DNA of 64,000 nucleotides from Agathobaculum ammoniilyticum (GTDB lineage: Bacteria > Bacillota > Clostridia > Oscillospirales > Butyricicoccaceae), in NCBI RefSeq assembly GCF_025567315.1, contig NZ_JAOQJE010000006.1:62001-126000 (forward strand), read 5' to 3'. The first letter of the stretch is position 1. The number at the start of each line of letters is the position of its first letter. The translations under genes and the position numbers were made by a program. Shown piece after piece: positions 35,673 to 44,617 of the stretch. A model generated the notes under the pieces. It had not been told where the DNA came from. It did not search any database and was given only the letters and a program-made list of their open reading frames with translations.

Positions 35673-36737
35673 TTGAAGAAAAGTATGACGATCACGGAAA
35701 TTGCCAAAGAGGCGGGCGTTTCCAAATCAACGGTTTCTCGCGTGCTGAATAATAAATCAGATGTATTGCCGGGAACAAAAGAGCGTGTGCTCCGCGTGAT
35801 ACGCGAGCACCAGTTTCAGCCGAATGCTTACGCGCGCAGCATGTCACAGCGGCGCAGCCGAACGATCGGCGTGGTTGTGCCGCACGATATCGATTACGTT
35901 TTTCAGAACCAGTACTATATGGAGATTCAACGCGGCATTCTTAAAGCGATGACGAAGCGGGGATACTATGCGTTGATGCTCTGCTGTCGGGACATGAAAG
36001 AAGCCTTTGACGCGGTGCTGCAGAAAAGGGTGGATGGCCTTTTGCTCATCAGTCCGCTTTATGAGCATACGCCGTATATCAACGAGCTGCTGGAGCATCA
36101 TGTGCCGCTGGTGCTGATCGGGAAGTCGCCTGCGTCGCAGCAGGTCTATCAGGTCTGCATCGATAACTATATGGGCGCGCTGAGCGCGATGCAGCATTTG
36201 TTCGGGCTGGGACACAGGCGGATCGCCTTTATTAACGGTCCGCACTTCCTGCCGTCGAGCGAGGAGCGCCGCCGGGCTTATCTGGACGGTATGGCGCGGC
36301 AAGGGAACGCGGTCCTGCCTGGCATGGTGCGCGAGGGGTATAACTCCATTGATTCGGGCTATCAGATCGCCAATCAGATCTTAAACGAATTTCCGGATGT
36401 TTCGGCGCTGTTCGTTGCGTCTGACTATATGGCGATCGGTGTGCTGGATACCATTCATGACCGCGGGATGCGGATTCCGCAGGACATTTCGGTTGTCGGG
36501 TTTGATAATATCCAAATGTCGGAGCAGGTGACGCCAAGCCTGACCACGGTCAGCCAGCAGATTGAGGAAAAAGGCCGGATTAGCGTAAACCTGCTGATGG
36601 ACCTGATCGAAGGGGCGCCGACGCCGGAGGGAAGGGTGATCGACGTGGAAGCAAAGCTGATCGTGCGCGACAGCACGGGACCGGTTTCTTCCCGTCAGCC
36701 GGATTCTCCCTGGAAAACACACCATATTGCCTTGTAG
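35673..36737 (+). CDS. LacI/GalR-family transcriptional regulator
   Basis: A 354-residue repressor. The N-terminal helix-turn-helix is MTITEIAKEAGVSKSTVSRV followed by the hinge helix, then a periplasmic-binding-protein-like effector domain (GVVVPHDIDYVFQN..., VDGLLLISP, GHRRIAFINGP, DISVVGFDN). TTG at 35673 is favoured, with AAGGAG nine bases upstream; GTG at 35667 is only three bases from it. The effector is unknown. It is 3 kb from the uxu genes, whose promoter has a LacI-type half-palindrome, so control of hexuronate use is possible but unproven. Confidence 0.92.
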   Translation: MKKSMTITEIAKEAGVSKSTVSRVLNNKSDVLPGTKERVLRVIREHQFQPNAYARSMSQRRSRTIGVVVPHDIDYVFQNQYYMEIQRGILKAMTKRGYYALMLCCRDMKEAFDAVLQKRVDGLLLISPLYEHTPYINELLEHHVPLVLIGKSPASQQVYQVCIDNYMGALSAMQHLFGLGHRRIAFINGPHFLPSSEERRRAYLDGMARQGNAVLPGMVREGYNSIDSGYQIANQILNEFPDVSALFVASDYMAIGVLDTIHDRGMRIPQDISVVGFDNIQMSEQVTPSLTTVSQQIEEKGRISVNLLMDLIEGAPTPEGRVIDVEAKLIVRDSTGPVSSRQPDSPWKTHHIAL

Positions 36738-36754
36738 GACGGAAAGATGCTTGC

Positions 36755-36790
36755 AAAAGGGCGGGCGGCTGCGGCTGCACCGCCTTTTTT
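36755..36790 (+). terminator. Terminator after the LacI-type gene
   Basis: AAAAGGGCGG (36755-36764) pairs with the CCGCCTTTTTT run (36780-36790) around a GC-rich inner loop. Confidence 0.75.
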
Positions 36791-36824
36791 AACGGGTTAT
36801 TGTCGCAAACAGGCATGAAAAGAC

Positions 36825-36853
36825 TTGCGATTTGAACATGGTACCGGTATAAT
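36825..36853 (+). promoter_or_regulatory. Promoter of the TPR membrane protein gene
   Basis: TTGCGA (36825-36830), 17-base spacer, TATAAT (36848-36853), 31 bases before the ATG. Confidence 0.7.
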
Positions 36854-36883
36854 AGAACTGTTGAGTTTAGGAGTGATTACATT

Positions 36884-37687
36884 ATGGTGAAATTGGTCAA
36901 GCTGTTCCCGCAGTACATGCTTCTGCCGGCGGTCGGCGGTATTGCGCTGTTGGCGGCGGCGGGCTATATGGTAAAACGGGGCATATCGTTCTGGCTGGCG
37001 CTGGCTGTTCTGGTGATTGGCTTTGCAATTTTGTACATCCTGGCGCTGTCCTACGGGGTGAGCGCCCTGCAGAACCGGCTTGCCTGGCTGTATCAGAACC
37101 TTGAGCCTGAGCGCTTTCTGGAAAAGTTTGAAAAGCTTCTGCCCCGTGCGAAAAAGACACCCGCGCTCGAAGTCACGGTTCGGGCTTACCTGGCGGATGG
37201 CCATGCCGCGATCGGGGAATTCGATCAGGCGCTTGCCCTGTTGGACGGCGCGCCGGTTGTTACGGAAGAAAGCGAACGCCTCAGCGCGGCGCTGCTGATG
37301 CTCAATAACAAGGGCCTGATTCATTTCCGGATGGAAAACGCAGAAAAGGGCAAGGAATGCCTGGACAAGATGCGCGAACTGCTGGAGCGGCAGGATGAGG
37401 CGGCACAGAAGCGCTATGCAGAGAATGTGCGTATCCTGCAGTGCCATTACGACGCGCTGACCGGTGTGTGCCAGGATGACGCATACCTGCGTGAACTGGT
37501 CCGCAACGGCACCACCGCGCTCTTTCGGGTGAATACCAGCCTGCTGCTGGCGCGCGTCTATCTGTCACAGGGAGAAATCAATATGGCGCGGGCTTATTTG
37601 GAGCAGACGATTGAAAAGGGACGGGACTGGCTGTGGCCGACGAAGAAAGCACAGCAAATGCTGGCAGCGCTTCCGGCGGAAGAATAA
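36884..37687 (+). CDS. Membrane protein with TPR-like repeats
   Basis: A 267-residue protein. Two transmembrane helices (about 10-28 and 34-56) are followed by a cytoplasmic helical domain with tetratricopeptide-like pairs (AYLADGHAAIGEFDQALALLD, LNNKGLIHFRMENAEKGKECLDKM, SLLLARVYLSQGEINMARAYLEQ). It is likely a protein-interaction scaffold at the membrane. I do not recognise a specific role. It stands as a single gene with its own promoter and terminator. Confidence 0.75.
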   Translation: MVKLVKLFPQYMLLPAVGGIALLAAAGYMVKRGISFWLALAVLVIGFAILYILALSYGVSALQNRLAWLYQNLEPERFLEKFEKLLPRAKKTPALEVTVRAYLADGHAAIGEFDQALALLDGAPVVTEESERLSAALLMLNNKGLIHFRMENAEKGKECLDKMRELLERQDEAAQKRYAENVRILQCHYDALTGVCQDDAYLRELVRNGTTALFRVNTSLLLARVYLSQGEINMARAYLEQTIEKGRDWLWPTKKAQQMLAALPAEE

Positions 37688-37694
37688 CAAATGA

Positions 37695-37724
37695 ACGCGG
37701 GCGTCAAAGCGCCCGTGTTTTTTT
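37695..37724 (+). terminator. Terminator of the TPR gene
   Basis: ACGCGGGC (37695-37702) pairs with GCCCGTGT (37711-37718), followed by a run of T. Confidence 0.8.
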
Positions 37725-37740
37725 ATGGGTATGGATAACA

Positions 37741-37774
37741 AAAGCTCCCGCACAGATGTGCGGGAGCTTTTGTT
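37741..37774 (-). terminator. Terminator of uxuB-uxuA
   Basis: Fourteen-base perfect arms (37741-37754 and 37757-37770) with a two-base loop end in T/A-rich flanks; works for the leftward uxu operon. Confidence 0.85.
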
Positions 37775-37782
37775 TATTTCTT

Positions 37783-39375
37783 TTACGCAGTATACTTTTT
37801 GAGCGTTGCCCGGATTGCGCCGGGGCCGGCCATCATTTCCTTCCAGTAGCCGATGACCTTATCCGCAAGGCCGCAGGCATACAGGTCGATGCCGAAAATA
37901 GACGCGTCGTGTAGGATTGGCTCCAGCTTGGCGACAGCGGCGTCGTCCGCCTTGCCCAGCTCGATGCCGGACAGTTTTTCCTGCAGGGAGGCGAGCAGCG
38001 GGTCGGCACTGCACTGGAACGCATTTCCCTCGTCGTCAACCGCGAGCAGGTAGCGCAACCAGCCGGCCAGAACCAGCGGGATATACTTCAACTCGGCAGC
38101 CTTGCCGGGGCCCATCGCGTCGTAATTCTTGATCGCGTTGCCAAAGCGGATCGAAACCTTCTGGGAAGTATCGGTTGCGATACGCTGCGGGGTGTCCGGA
38201 ATGAACGGATTGGGCAGGCGGGTCTCAAACACTTCGTCGAGGAACGCCTTCGGGCTGAGCACGCCCGGGTCAACCACAACAGGCATGCCCTCGATGTGGC
38301 ACATACGGTCGATCAGGGTGTACAGCTCATGGTCCTGTACTTCCTTAGCGATCGAGGTATAGCCGAGCATGCAACCATAAACCGCCAGCGCGGTCTGGGG
38401 CGGGTTGAGGCAGGTGCAGACTTTCATCATTTCCACCTTGTTAACCGTGTCGCGGTCGGTGAAGATAACGCCGGCCTTGTCCAGCGCCGGACGGCCGTTC
38501 GGGAAGTCGTTTTCGATAACCAGGTACTGCGGGCGCTCGGCGTTGACGAACGGCGCGATATAGGTGTTCTTGCTGGTTACGAACGGGTGCATATCCTCCA
38601 GACCGTCGGCCTCGAGCTGGTCCGCAATCTCCGGAGCCGGACGGGGAGTGATCTTGTCGATCATCGACCACGGGAACGAAACCTTTTCGGTCAGATAAGC
38701 ATACTCTTCATCAGAGATCTGGCCGTTCTTCTTCCAGGCGTCGACAAATTCCATGATCGCACCCTGGAGCTTCGCGCCGTTGTGCGAGCAGTTATCCATC
38801 GAAACCATGGCGAGCGGCTTGCCGCAGGTATGCATGCGGTGCAGCAGCAGGGTGGCGAGCTGCGCCATGAAAGACTTGCAGGCGGAGGGACCGTTCTTCA
38901 TGTCCTCCACAGCAGCCGGAACAAGCTCCTGCTTGGCGTTGCGCAGGGAGTAGCCCTTTTCCGTGATGGTGAACGAAACCATCTGCAGGGACGGGGCGGC
39001 AAAAATCTCCTTGACGCGATCAAGGTCATGCAGCAGGGTGGTGGTTTCCGCAACCGAGCCGATGACTTCCTTTTCAATGCGGCCGTCGGCCTCGAGGGTA
39101 ACGGCAACCGTAAGGTTGTCTACCTTGTGGAAGCACTTGGTCACGATCTCGTCGTCGTAGCTCTCGCAGGTGATGATGCCGGTGTCCATGTCGCCGCTCC
39201 CGATCAGGTGCTGGGCCACAGCCGCCTGGAACGCACGGAACAGGTTGCCTGCGCCGAAATGCAGCCAAGTCGGCGCAGCCTTGGTCCTGGCCGCGACAGC
39301 CTCAATGTCAAACGCCGGCAGAGTATAGCCCTTCCAGGCTTCCTTATCTTTCAAAGATGCAATAGAAAGTTTCAT
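37783..39375 (-). CDS. uxuB: Mannitol dehydrogenase family oxidoreductase (fructuronate reductase type)
   Basis: A 530-residue NAD(P)-dependent polyol/uronate dehydrogenase. The N-terminal cofactor fold has TWLHFGAGNLFRAFQA; the C-terminal catalytic part has the family K-x4-N-x2-H pattern region (RFGNAIKNY). It interconverts D-fructuronate and D-mannonate, feeding glucuronate into the Entner-Doudoroff route. Assignment to fructuronate reductase rests on its pairing with uxuA three bases upstream. It is followed by a strong terminator. Confidence 0.88.
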   Translation of the reverse strand: MKLSIASLKDKEAWKGYTLPAFDIEAVAARTKAAPTWLHFGAGNLFRAFQAAVAQHLIGSGDMDTGIITCESYDDEIVTKCFHKVDNLTVAVTLEADGRIEKEVIGSVAETTTLLHDLDRVKEIFAAPSLQMVSFTITEKGYSLRNAKQELVPAAVEDMKNGPSACKSFMAQLATLLLHRMHTCGKPLAMVSMDNCSHNGAKLQGAIMEFVDAWKKNGQISDEEYAYLTEKVSFPWSMIDKITPRPAPEIADQLEADGLEDMHPFVTSKNTYIAPFVNAERPQYLVIENDFPNGRPALDKAGVIFTDRDTVNKVEMMKVCTCLNPPQTALAVYGCMLGYTSIAKEVQDHELYTLIDRMCHIEGMPVVVDPGVLSPKAFLDEVFETRLPNPFIPDTPQRIATDTSQKVSIRFGNAIKNYDAMGPGKAAELKYIPLVLAGWLRYLLAVDDEGNAFQCSADPLLASLQEKLSGIELGKADDAAVAKLEPILHDASIFGIDLYACGLADKVIGYWKEMMAGPGAIRATLKKYTA

Positions 39376-39378
39376 TGC

Positions 39379-40449
39379 TTAATGAGCTCCTTCCAGTTTC
39401 TCCAGCATGTCCCAAACGCCCCACAGATACATGATGCCGAGCGCGCGGTCGTACAGGCCGTAGCCGGGGCGGCATTTCTCGTTCCAGATGTGGCGGCCGT
39501 GGTCGGGACGCATATAGCCGTCGAAACCGCAGTCGTGATAGGCCTTCATGATTTCCAGGATGCCGACATCGCCGTCGCAGTCGCGGTGGGAAACCTCAGA
39601 GAAGTCGCCGTTTTCATAGTGCTTGACGTTGCGGACGTGCGCGAACGCGATGCGGTCGCAATAGGAGCGGATGATGTCGGCGATGTCGTTCTTCTCGTTG
39701 GCGCCGAGCGAGCCGGAACACAGGCACAGGCAGTTGTTCGGATGGTCGACCATTTTGAGGAACTTGCCGATCGCTTCCTTGTTGACCAGCAGGCGCGGCA
39801 GGCCGAAGATGTCCCAGGGGGGATCGTCCTGATGGATGGCCATTTTGATGCCGGTCTCCTCGCAGGTCGGCATGATCGCTTCGAGGAAGTACTTCAGGTT
39901 TTCCCACAGCTTCTCTTTCGTAACGGGCTTGTACTTTTCAAACAGCTCGTCGAGCTGGGCCATGCGCTCAGGCTCCCAGCCGGGCATGGTGTAGCCCTTA
40001 CAGCCCTTGAGGATATAATCGGCCATTTCCTTGGCGTCCTCGCGGATGACCGACTTTTCATAGTAAAGCGCAGTCGAACCGTCCGGCAGCGGGTGGAACA
40101 GGTCGGTGCGGGTCCAATCGAAAACGGGCATAAAGTTATAGGTAACAACCTTTACGCCGCACTGCGCCAGATTGCGCAGGGTGATCTTGTAATTTTCGAT
40201 ATACTGATCACGGGTCGGCAGGCCGATCTTGATATCGTCGTGTACGTTAACCGATTCGACGACGTCGATATTGAAGCCTGCGTCCTCAATGATCTTCTTT
40301 TCATGCATGATCTCGTCGACCGTCCAGATTTCACCGGCCTGCTTATGGTGCAGAGCCCATACGATGCCGGTAACGCCGGGGATTTGCTTGATGTCGGCCA
40401 GGGAAACGCTGTCGTTGCCTTCGCCGTACCAGCGGAATGTCATTTGCAT
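39379..40449 (-). CDS. uxuA: Mannonate dehydratase
   Basis: A 356-residue UxuA: dehydrates D-mannonate to 2-keto-3-deoxygluconate. The start MQMTFRWYGEGNDSVSLADI, then NVHDDIK, YNFMPVFDWTRTDL, the metal-binding IHQDDPPWDIFGLPR and FAHVRNVK match the xylose-isomerase-like family closely. AGGAGG precedes the ATG. First gene of the uxuA-uxuB operon; kduD/kdgK-type downstream steps are not in the window. Confidence 0.95.
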   Translation of the reverse strand: MQMTFRWYGEGNDSVSLADIKQIPGVTGIVWALHHKQAGEIWTVDEIMHEKKIIEDAGFNIDVVESVNVHDDIKIGLPTRDQYIENYKITLRNLAQCGVKVVTYNFMPVFDWTRTDLFHPLPDGSTALYYEKSVIREDAKEMADYILKGCKGYTMPGWEPERMAQLDELFEKYKPVTKEKLWENLKYFLEAIMPTCEETGIKMAIHQDDPPWDIFGLPRLLVNKEAIGKFLKMVDHPNNCLCLCSGSLGANEKNDIADIIRSYCDRIAFAHVRNVKHYENGDFSEVSHRDCDGDVGILEIMKAYHDCGFDGYMRPDHGRHIWNEKCRPGYGLYDRALGIMYLWGVWDMLEKLEGAH

Positions 40450-40642
40450 AGCAAAACCTCCTTAAAATATTGAACTTTCTGTGCCCACAGGCAGGGAGAT
40501 CGCTTGTATCGCAGCCCGCGGTACCAGATTGGGCGGAAACGTTCCCACCTGCTTGAAAACACCCTCCATACATAACAGGATGGAGGGCGTCGGCGGCCGC
40601 GCCGCCGGATCAAAACGTGGAATGAAACCACCACTCACTGAC

Positions 40643-40681
40643 ATTATAATACATACCGGAAAGTTGTCAAGCAAACGGTTT
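40643..40681 (-). promoter_or_regulatory. Promoter and LacI-type operator of uxuA-uxuB
   Basis: On the minus strand TTGACA (complement of 40665-40670), 16-base spacer, TATAAT (complement of 40643-40648). Just upstream, AAACCGTTTGC (complement of 40671-40681) resembles a LacI-family or cre-like half-palindrome. Confidence 0.65.
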
Positions 40682-40911
40682 TTTTCAAGATTAAAATTCG
40701 GAAACAAAAATAATTTTTTTTGACGAGTAGTTTCACCGAATTATGAAATATCTTGCGATAAAATTGTGAAAAATAAACAAGAATGAAATGATAAATTTGT
40801 GACAATGCATATTGAAATTGACGCTCTGTGAAAATGTTAACAAAAAATTAAATGAATATTCTGCACGCTCTACAAAAACCTGAAATGAGTGGTGAATTCT
40901 TTTGTGGGGTA

Positions 40912-40940
40912 TTGACAATCGTTGTCTGGACAATTATAGT
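40912..40940 (+). promoter_or_regulatory. Promoter with internal palindrome for the dehydrogenase-TRAP operon
   Basis: TTGACA (40912-40917), 17-base spacer, TATAGT (40935-40940). The spacer contains TTGTC-TG-GACAA, and GACAATCGTTGTC overlaps the -35, so two interleaved palindromes lie exactly where a repressor would act. The predicted leader is about 380 bases. Confidence 0.7.
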
Positions 40941-41177
40941 ATTACTGTGCTGTAGAAAACTACTGTATTGTGTTGCTGCGCGAAAAAACAACAAAAGCAG
41001 GCACTTGTTTTTGTGTTTCGCATGCGCGGCGGAACGGCGATGGCCGTGAGGGATGGACAACCATTGTTGCGCGATAAGAACCTTGGTAAAGGATATGGCG
41101 GCAGGATGGTGTCTATTTTATGTAGGGGGTGTGAAACCGCTCCCGAAACCGTGGCCGAAGATTTCCCGTTTTTCGAC

Positions 41178-41231
41178 AACAAGGGGGTACCCCCCTTGTT
41201 CTGTTGGAAGCATCGCTTCCAACAGAACAAG
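41178..41231 (+). promoter_or_regulatory. Overlapping hairpins in the operon leader
   Basis: Hairpin 1: AACAAGGGGG (41178-41187) with CCCCCTTGTT (41191-41200). Hairpin 2: 41195-41210 with 41216-41231, 16-bp perfect arms and a five-base loop. They share 41195-41200, so only one full stem can form at a time. No T-run follows, so translation or RNA stability control is more likely than termination. Confidence 0.55.
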
Positions 41232-41329
41232 ATAACGGAGACTGGAGACTGGGAAGCGGCGCGCCGGTTCTGGCGAAGCAGAAATATGGTAGCTGGGAAC
41301 AGACGTCAAGTTGAGGAGGATACTTGATT

Positions 41330-42355
41330 ATGAAAAAGCTTTTGTTAACCGATTTCTTCAAGGTCGAAACGGTGGAGTCGCCGATTCCGGAGCCCGGCCC
41401 CGGACAGGCGGTTGTCCGCATCAAGTATGCGGGCATCTGCGGTTCTGACTTACATATTTTCGCGGGCCAGCACCCGACCGCCAAGCCGCCCCTTGTGATG
41501 GGTCATGAGGCCTGCGGCGAGGTTTACGCTATTAACTCTGAGCGTACCGACATCAAGGTCGGCGACAAGGTCTGCTCCCACACCATCGAGCCCTGCAACG
41601 CCTGCGTGGGCTGCCACGAGGGCCGCGAGAACCTGTGTACCAACGTTAAGATCATGGGTACCTCGATGGATGGCGTGTTCACCCAGTATATGCTGGTAAA
41701 CGCCGACCGCCTGATCAAGTTCAATGACGACGTTGATATGAAGATCGCCGCGCTGGTCGAGCCGCTCACCGTTGCGGTACACGACACCCGCCGCGCGGGC
41801 GTCCGTCCGGGCGACGACGTATTCATCGCCGGCGCCGGCACGATCGGCGTGCTGATCGGCATGATGTGCAAATTCTCCGGCGCGGGGCATGTTGTTCTGG
41901 CCGAGATCAATCAGGACCGTATCCGCATCGCCAAGGAGCTTGGCTTTGACGTAGTCGATATTTCCGCTCCGGACTTCGTGGATCAGTGCATCGCGATTGC
42001 CGGCGGCAAGTTCGATATCCTGTTTGAAGCCACTGGCTTCCAGGGCGGTTATGACGCCTGCTTCAACCTGATCAAGCAGGGCAGCACGATGGTCCAGGTC
42101 GGCATGCCGCCCAAGGGTACCATCTTCAACACGGACATCAACACCATTATCTATAACGAGGCTTCGATGCTCGGCGTGCGTCACCACACGATGACCAGCA
42201 TGGAGGGCGCGGCCAAGATTATTAACTCCGGTGCGATGAACGAGCAGCTCGCCAAGGTCGTTTCCGCGGTTTATCCGGTCGACCAGGCGATGGATGCGTT
42301 CGAAAAAGCGAGCAAGGATAAGTCCATGCTCAAGGTATTGATCGACTTTACCTGA
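41330..42355 (+). CDS. Zinc-dependent medium-chain dehydrogenase
   Basis: A 341-residue MDR-family dehydrogenase of the sorbitol/threonine dehydrogenase type. Catalytic zinc ligands are in GICGSDLH and GHEACGEV; the structural zinc lobe has CNACVGCHEGRENLC; the NAD fold has GAGTIGVLIG. ATG 41330 is ten bases after GAGGAGG; TTG 41324 would be too close. Substrate is unknown. As first gene of an operon with CoA-transferase, crotonase and TRAP genes, it may oxidise a hydroxyl group of the imported compound, which is inference. Confidence 0.9.
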   Translation: MKKLLLTDFFKVETVESPIPEPGPGQAVVRIKYAGICGSDLHIFAGQHPTAKPPLVMGHEACGEVYAINSERTDIKVGDKVCSHTIEPCNACVGCHEGRENLCTNVKIMGTSMDGVFTQYMLVNADRLIKFNDDVDMKIAALVEPLTVAVHDTRRAGVRPGDDVFIAGAGTIGVLIGMMCKFSGAGHVVLAEINQDRIRIAKELGFDVVDISAPDFVDQCIAIAGGKFDILFEATGFQGGYDACFNLIKQGSTMVQVGMPPKGTIFNTDINTIIYNEASMLGVRHHTMTSMEGAAKIINSGAMNEQLAKVVSAVYPVDQAMDAFEKASKDKSMLKVLIDFT

Positions 42356-42425
42356 TCGCCGTTCGAATTTAGCCTTTTGAGAGAGGGCTTGAGGGGTTCG
42401 AGTGGCAGTTGGAGGTCGAACTAAA

Positions 42426-43730
42426 ATGAAAGACTGGAGAGCGATCTATCAGTCGAAGCTCACGACCGCGGAAGAAGCGGTCAAGCACATCCCGAACCAT
42501 TGCCGGGTATTCTTCGGCCATGGCGCAAACGAACCGTTGGTACTGACCGACGCGCTGGTAGCAAACTACGAGCAGTATGAGGACGTGGAGATCTGCCACT
42601 GGGTACCGATGGGGAAGGGCGAGTACACCCAGCCCAAGATGAAGGGCCACCTCAATTACAACGGCCTGTTCCTTGGTCCGGTGACACGCGCCTCCGTCAA
42701 TGAGGGACGTGCGGATTATACCCCGTTTTATTTCCATCAGTCGCCGCGCTTTTTCACCGACGGGACGTTCCCGATCGATGTTGCATTGGTATCACTGACC
42801 CCACCGGATGAACACGGCTTCTGTTCGTTCGGCGTATCGGTCGGCGGCACAAAGCCGGCTGCGCTTTCGGCCAAGATGGTGATCGCGCAGATCAACGACC
42901 AGATGCCCCGCACGATGGGCGATTCATTTATCCATGTGTCCCAGATCACCTATGCCGTGGAAGCTTCGCGGCCTCTGCCCGAGCTGGGCGGCGGCAAGAT
43001 TGGTCCGGTTGAAGAGGCGATCGGCCGCAACTGCGCCAGCCTGATCGAGGACGGCTCCACGCTGCAGCTTGGCATTGGCTCCATACCGGACGCCGTGCTC
43101 AAGTTCCTGGGCGACAAGAAAGACCTCGGCATCCATTCCGAAATGTTCTCCGACGGCGTCGTCGACCTGTATGAGCAGGGCGTCATCACCGGCGCGGCCA
43201 AGACCGAAAACAAGGGCAAGATGGTCGCGGCGTTCCTGATGGGCAGCAAAAAGCTGTACGACTTCGTTGATAATAACCCTGACGTTATGATGCTCACGGT
43301 GGATTATGTAAACGACCCCGTGGTTGTCTCGCGCCAGAACAAGATGGTTTCCATCAATTCCTGCCTACAGGTCGATTTCAACGGCCAGGTCAACTCCGAG
43401 TCCATGGGCATCAACCAGTTCTCGGGGATCGGCGGCCAGCTCGACTATGTGCGCGGCGCGTCCATGTGTCCGAACGGCAAGTCCATCTTGGCGATGCCGT
43501 CCACGGCCAAGCATGGCACGATCTCCCGCATCGTACCGGTGTTCGAGCCAGGTACGACGGTCACGACGACCCGCACCGACGTGCATTACATCGTGACGGA
43601 ATACGGCGTGGCGAATCTGCGCGGCAAGAGCCTGCGCGAGCGCGCAAGGCTGCTGATCAACATTGCGCATCCGGATTTCCGAGACGAACTCTGGGCCGCA
43701 TATCATGCGCGTTATGGCGAGGAGGGCTGA
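42426..43730 (+). CDS. Acetyl-CoA hydrolase/transferase family CoA-transferase
   Basis: A 434-residue family I CoA-transferase close to 4-hydroxybutyrate or acetate CoA-transferases. It starts MKDWRAIYQSKLTTAEEAV, has FFGHGANEP, the glycine-rich GIGSIPDAVL, and the catalytic Glu in GIHSEMFSDG. GGAGG lies ten bases before ATG 42426; an upstream GTG at 42402 is less likely because the family begins at MxDW. It should move CoA from acetyl-CoA or similar onto the imported carboxylate. Confidence 0.9.
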   Translation: MKDWRAIYQSKLTTAEEAVKHIPNHCRVFFGHGANEPLVLTDALVANYEQYEDVEICHWVPMGKGEYTQPKMKGHLNYNGLFLGPVTRASVNEGRADYTPFYFHQSPRFFTDGTFPIDVALVSLTPPDEHGFCSFGVSVGGTKPAALSAKMVIAQINDQMPRTMGDSFIHVSQITYAVEASRPLPELGGGKIGPVEEAIGRNCASLIEDGSTLQLGIGSIPDAVLKFLGDKKDLGIHSEMFSDGVVDLYEQGVITGAAKTENKGKMVAAFLMGSKKLYDFVDNNPDVMMLTVDYVNDPVVVSRQNKMVSINSCLQVDFNGQVNSESMGINQFSGIGGQLDYVRGASMCPNGKSILAMPSTAKHGTISRIVPVFEPGTTVTTTRTDVHYIVTEYGVANLRGKSLRERARLLINIAHPDFRDELWAAYHARYGEEG

Positions 43731-43733
43731 AGC

Positions 43734-44540
43734 ATGGCAACGAGAACGGTAGAAATGGTCGGGGAGCATAAGCTGGAGCAGGTTTTCCTGACAGTAGAAG
43801 ATCATATTGGCATTTTAACGCTGCACAACCCGCCGGTCAACGCGGCCAGCGGCACGGTGCAGGAAGAGATCATCATGCTGTGCGATTATATCAACCATGA
43901 TGACGATATATGGGTGTGCATCATGCATTCCGACCTCAAGACGTTTTGTGTGGGCGTTGACATCAAGCGCTTCAAAAAAAGCATTGATGACAAGGACGTT
44001 ACCAATACGCAGGAGGTATATTACGACGGTGCGCTCGCGTTGTACGAGCTGCGCGTGCCGCTGATCTGCGCGGTGCATGGCCACTGCCTGGGCGGCGGCC
44101 TGTGCTATCCGGCCGGCGCGGACATCACGATCGCGGTCAAGGGTACGGTATTCGGCGCGCCGGAGGCAAAGCTTTCGGTCGTCGGCGGCTCGGGCCATCT
44201 AGCCCGCATCCTGCCGCCGCAGATCCAGCGCGACATGTGCTACTGCGGCACGTTTATCACCGCGGAGGAGCTGACCAAGTACGGCGGCGTGACCAAGGTT
44301 GTCGATACGCTGGATGAGCTAATGCCCGCGGCGATGGACAAGGCGCGTGAGATCTGCAAGCGCGGACCGCTCGTACTGCGTTACCTCAAGGCGTGCATGA
44401 ACGCACAGGAGGATTTCCAGATGAAGCGCAAGAACGATCTGGAGGTCACCTACACGCGGTATATGGCGCGGCACAAGGACTTCAACGAGGGCGTTACCGC
44501 GTTCCTCGAGAAACGCGAGCCGCAGTATACCGGCGAATAA
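43734..44540 (+). CDS. Enoyl-CoA hydratase/isomerase (crotonase) family protein
   Basis: A 268-residue crotonase-fold enzyme. The oxyanion-hole segment is AVHGHCLGGGLCYP; the GAPEAKLSVVGG loop carries an active-site acidic position. It is close to carnitinyl-CoA dehydratase-like members by eye. It should hydrate, dehydrate or isomerise the CoA ester made by the preceding transferase. GAGGAGG lies eight bases upstream, inside the end of the transferase gene. Confidence 0.88.
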   Translation: MATRTVEMVGEHKLEQVFLTVEDHIGILTLHNPPVNAASGTVQEEIIMLCDYINHDDDIWVCIMHSDLKTFCVGVDIKRFKKSIDDKDVTNTQEVYYDGALALYELRVPLICAVHGHCLGGGLCYPAGADITIAVKGTVFGAPEAKLSVVGGSGHLARILPPQIQRDMCYCGTFITAEELTKYGGVTKVVDTLDELMPAAMDKAREICKRGPLVLRYLKACMNAQEDFQMKRKNDLEVTYTRYMARHKDFNEGVTAFLEKREPQYTGE

Positions 44541-44550
44541 ATAGTATATC

Positions 44551-44572
44551 AGGCTGGCCCCCCCCCAGCCTG
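44551..44572 (+). promoter_or_regulatory. Intra-operon hairpin with C9 tract
   Basis: CAGGCTGG and CCAGCCTG flank a run of C (nine consecutive C in total). No T-run follows, so this looks like an RNA-stabilising stem between the crotonase and dctP genes, and not a terminator. Confidence 0.5.
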
Positions 44573-44617
44573 CATATAAATCTCACTTTTAAGAAAGCGA
44601 AGAAAAGAGGTTGTAAC

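Noticed and set aside
35435..35725. N-terminal extension of rluA with hydrophobic segments
   Set aside because: It lies across a divergent promoter region, has no ribosome site, and the TTG at 35434 matches the family start.
38296..40473. A 725-residue rightward open frame
   Set aside because: It is antisense to uxuB and uxuA, whose protein sequences are clear; the long frame follows from GC-rich codon structure and has no family features.
44551..44572. Phase-variable C tract
   Set aside because: The nine-C run is in an intergenic hairpin, not in a coding frame or promoter spacer, so slippage would not switch a gene directly.
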